A stretch of DNA of 8,357 nt from an uncultured Cellvibrio sp. (GTDB lineage Bacteria; Pseudomonadota; Gammaproteobacteria; Pseudomonadales; Cellvibrionaceae): assembly GCA_946480695.1 (NCBI GenBank), contig CAMLKG010000059.1, forward strand, positions 1 to 8,357. The letters run 5' to 3'. Positions 6,610-8,357 of the stretch are shown in pieces (positions within the stretch are counted from its first letter, which is position 1; each line of letters starts with the position of its first letter). The notes under the pieces were generated by a model. It made no database searches, was not told the origin of the DNA, and saw nothing but the letters and a program-made list of their open reading frames with translations. The position numbers and the translations under genes were made by a program.

Positions 6610-6889
6610 TGACATGAACGAAATGTTGATCGGGGCGATTGCGGCCTGTTCTATCGTGATTGGTTTATTTTTCCTGCGTTTCTGGAGAAGTACGCGCGAT
6701 ATTTTTTTCCTTTTCTTTGCACTTTCTTTTTTCCTTGAAGGTGCCAATCGTATTTCACTTGTCTTGCTCTCACACTTGCATGAAGCCTCACCCAGTTATT
6801 ATGTTGTTCGGGTGATTTCTTACAGCTTTATCATCATTGCCATCCTGGCAAAGAACAAACGGCGAAAATCCAAAAAGACGGAAATATAA
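6602..6889 (+). CDS. Small three-TM membrane protein, DUF5985-like (second copy)
   Basis: 95 residues from ATG 6602, overlapping the previous gene by 8 bases; ATG 6614 is an alternative start and TTG 6599 is less likely. Three membrane segments: about 8-27 (MLIGAIAACSIVIGLFFLRF), about 33-56 (DIFFLFFALSFFLEGANRIS onward) and about 66-84 (YYVVRVISYSFIIIAILA), then a strongly basic tail KNKRRKSKKTEI that should lie in the cytoplasm. FWRSTRD after the first helix aligns in position with RGYRDSRYR of the preceding gene, and both follow with LLW/FFLFF-type helices, so the two look like diverged paralogues, possibly partners in one complex. An acidic residue and Asn/Arg (LEGANR) sit inside or at the end of helix 2, unusual for a pure anchor. 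Function unknown; sensing or anchoring is inference. Confidence 0.85.
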   Translation: MSNDMNEMLIGAIAACSIVIGLFFLRFWRSTRDIFFLFFALSFFLEGANRISLVLLSHLHEASPSYYVVRVISYSFIIIAILAKNKRRKSKKTEI

Positions 6890-6896
6890 AACCGGG

Positions 6897-6919
6897 ATAC
6901 ACCTTATCAACAGGTGTAT
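6897..6919 (+). promoter_or_regulatory. Hairpin between the membrane-protein gene and the poly-HAMP gene
   Basis: ATACACCT (6897-6904) and AGGTGTAT (6912-6919) form a perfect 8-bp stem with a 7-base loop TATCAAC. The tail TTGTTCTCATT is only moderately T-rich. It begins 7 bases after the upstream stop and could be a partial terminator, a processing site or a dyad operator controlling expression of the downstream gene relative to the three-gene run. Confidence 0.45.
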
Positions 6920-6961
6920 TTGTTCTCATTGAATACAATTTACAACCTTTTGGAGGGTGCG

Positions 6962-8357
6962 ATGGATATCGCAGTGCAGTTGGAAGAGCAACTTGATGTA
7001 AAAGCCTTGCTGCATGTTTTGATGGCGCTAAAGAAAGGCGATTTTTCTGCGCGAATGCCCGCGGACCTGACCGGTATGCCTGGCAAGGTTGCGGATACGC
7101 TTAATGAAATCATTGAGTCCAATGAACTCCTGGCAAAAGGCATTGCTGATGTAAGTCGCGATGTAGGCCGGGAAGGGCGTTTATCTCAACGCGCAGCGAT
7201 TCCTTCAGTCACCGGTGGTTGGGCGACGATCGTAAATTCTGTAAACACATTAATCGACGATTTGGTGCGGCCCACCACGGAAATGGCGCGGGTTATCGGT
7301 GCAGTAGCAAAAGGCGACTTGTCGCAAACCATGGCGCTTGATGTCGATGGCCGCGCACTCAAGGGGCAATTCCTGCGTTCCGCGACCACGGCAAATACCA
7401 TGGTGGAACAGTTGTCCTCCTTTGCCTCGGAAGTAACGCGGGTGGCGAGGGAAGTCGGTACCGAAGGTAAACTCGGCGGCCAGGCAAATGTGCCCGGCGT
7501 AGCGGGCACCTGGAAGGATTTGACCGACTCGGTGAATTCCATGGCCGGTAACCTCACCTCGCAAGTGCGCAATATTGCGGATGTAACCACCGCGGTGGCC
7601 AACGGCGACCTCTCCAAAAAAATTACCGTGGATGTGCGCGGTGAAATCCTCCAGCTTAAAGACACCATCAATACCATGGTGGATCAATTGCGTTCATTCG
7701 CCTCTGAAGTAACGCGCGTTGCGCGCGAGGTGGGTACGGAAGGAAAGCTGGGCGGGCAGGCCTACGTACCGGGAGTCGGCGGTACCTGGAAAGACCTTAC
7801 CGACAATGTGAATTTCATGGCATCCAACCTGACCGACCAGGTGCGAAATATCGCGGATGTAACCACCGCGGTGGCGAACGGTGACCTCTCTAAAAAAATT
7901 ACCGTGGATGTAAAGGGTGAAATCCTGCAATTAAAAGACACCATCAACGTGATGGTGGATCAACTCTCGTCGTTTGCATCGGAAGTAACGCGCGTTGCGC
8001 GGGAAGTGGGAACGGAAGGAAAGCTTGGCGGCCAGGCGCAAGTAAAAGGTGTCGCCGGTACCTGGAAGGATTTGACCGACTCGGTGAACTCCATGGCCGG
8101 TAACCTTACCTCGCAAGTGCGTAATATTGCGGACGTAACCACAGCGGTGGCCAACGGTGACCTCTCTAAAAAAATCACAGTGGATGTAAAAGGTGAAATC
8201 CTCGAATTAAAAAACACTATCAACGTGATGGTGGACCAGCTCTCGTCATTTGCATCGGAGGTAACACGCGTTGCGCGGGAAGTAGGAACGGAAGGAAAGC
8301 TCGGTGGCCAGGCGCAAGTGAAAGGCGTGGGCGGTACATGGAAAGATTTAACCGATA
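6962..8357 (+). CDS. Poly-HAMP sensor protein, probable Nik1/Os-1-type hybrid histidine kinase, 3' end outside window
   Basis: 465 codons are visible from ATG 6962, with GGAGGG at 6952-6957. No signal peptide or membrane helix: a cytosolic protein. It starts with degenerate HAMP-like units ([12 protein letters not shown] near 22-33, [15 protein letters not shown] near 68-82, [14 protein letters not shown] near 116-129), then enters near-identical 92-residue units beginning at A155, A247, A339 and A431. Each unit contains a divergent HAMP ([27 protein letters not shown]) and a canonical one ([28 protein letters not shown]). This pattern is that of fungal group III osmosensing kinases and their bacterial relatives, where alternating HAMPs pass conformational signals to a downstream kinase. 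GAF, HisKA, HATPase and receiver domains are expected beyond the edge but are not seen. Located 72 bases after the membrane-protein pair on the same strand, it is a plausible partner of them. Confidence 0.9.
   Translation, partial: MDIAVQLEEQLDVKALLHVLMALKKGDFSARMPADLTGMPGKVADTLNEIIESNELLAKGIADVSRDVGREGRLSQRAAIPSVTGGWATIVNSVNTLIDDLVRPTTEMARVIGAVAKGDLSQTMALDVDGRALKGQFLRSATTANTMVEQLSSFASEVTRVAREVGTEGKLGGQANVPGVAGTWKDLTDSVNSMAGNLTSQVRNIADVTTAVANGDLSKKITVDVRGEILQLKDTINTMVDQLRSFASEVTRVAREVGTEGKLGGQAYVPGVGGTWKDLTDNVNFMASNLTDQVRNIADVTTAVANGDLSKKITVDVKGEILQLKDTINVMVDQLSSFASEVTRVAREVGTEGKLGGQAQVKGVAGTWKDLTDSVNSMAGNLTSQVRNIADVTTAVANGDLSKKITVDVKGEILELKNTINVMVDQLSSFASEVTRVAREVGTEGKLGGQAQVKGVGGTWKDLTD
7424..8357 (+). 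repeat. 276-bp tandem repeats encoding HAMP pairs
   Basis: Units begin at 7424, 7700, 7976 and 8252 (the last cut by the edge), exactly 276 bases or 92 codons apart. Long stretches are identical or nearly so in DNA as well as protein. Units 1 and 3 share [20 protein letters not shown], while unit 2 has [20 protein letters not shown]. Such arrays can expand or contract by recombination without breaking the frame, and are prone to assembly collapse. Confidence 0.95.

Noticed and set aside
7186..8223. Several 61-163 codon minus-strand ORFs with repeated sequence.
   Set aside because: They repeat with the 276-bp HAMP period because they are antisense shadows of the poly-HAMP gene.

Overview
The window fits a Gram-negative, plant-polysaccharide-degrading gammaproteobacterium, most likely Cellvibrio or a close relative. 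The main reason is the minus-strand GH6 cellobiohydrolase: its N-terminal CBM2 and its very long, almost pure serine linkers are typical of Cellvibrio, Saccharophagus and Teredinibacter secreted enzymes. The genus is an inference from protein style; no rRNA or other marker gene is present.

Layout. (1) Positions 1-2081, minus strand: secreted CBM2-Ser linker-GH6 exocellulase, cut by the left edge just after a second Ser linker begins. (2) 2082-2692: a 611-base AT-rich divergent intergenic region with two inverted repeats. (3) 2693-3713, plus strand: a small accessory stretch. It holds a ~104-residue protein that appears split in two by a -1 frameshift, then a long stem-loop, then an unrecognised 146-residue beta-rich protein with a clear terminator. 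(4) 3939-5888: soluble hybrid sensor kinase, REC-PAS-HisKA-HATPase-REC. (5) 5963-6889: a compact run of three genes: a winged-helix protein and two 3-TM proteins that I recognise as DUF5985-like. (6) 6962 to the right edge: the N-terminal 465 residues of a soluble poly-HAMP protein of the kind found in Nik1/Os-1-type (group III) hybrid histidine kinases; its kinase part lies outside the window.

How the genes may work together. The cellulase acts outside the cell on crystalline cellulose and has no visible link to the rest. Region 3939-8357 reads as one signalling neighbourhood: two cytosolic multi-domain kinases, neither with its own membrane segment in view, flank a DNA-binding-type protein and two tiny membrane proteins. 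The three middle genes are tightly spaced (a 1-nt overlap, then about 8 nt), so they are probably co-translated. The small membrane proteins could act as sensors or anchors for the soluble kinases, but this is inference from order and topology only and is the best candidate here for an undescribed system.

No tRNA, rRNA, CRISPR array, transposase or complete mobile element was seen.
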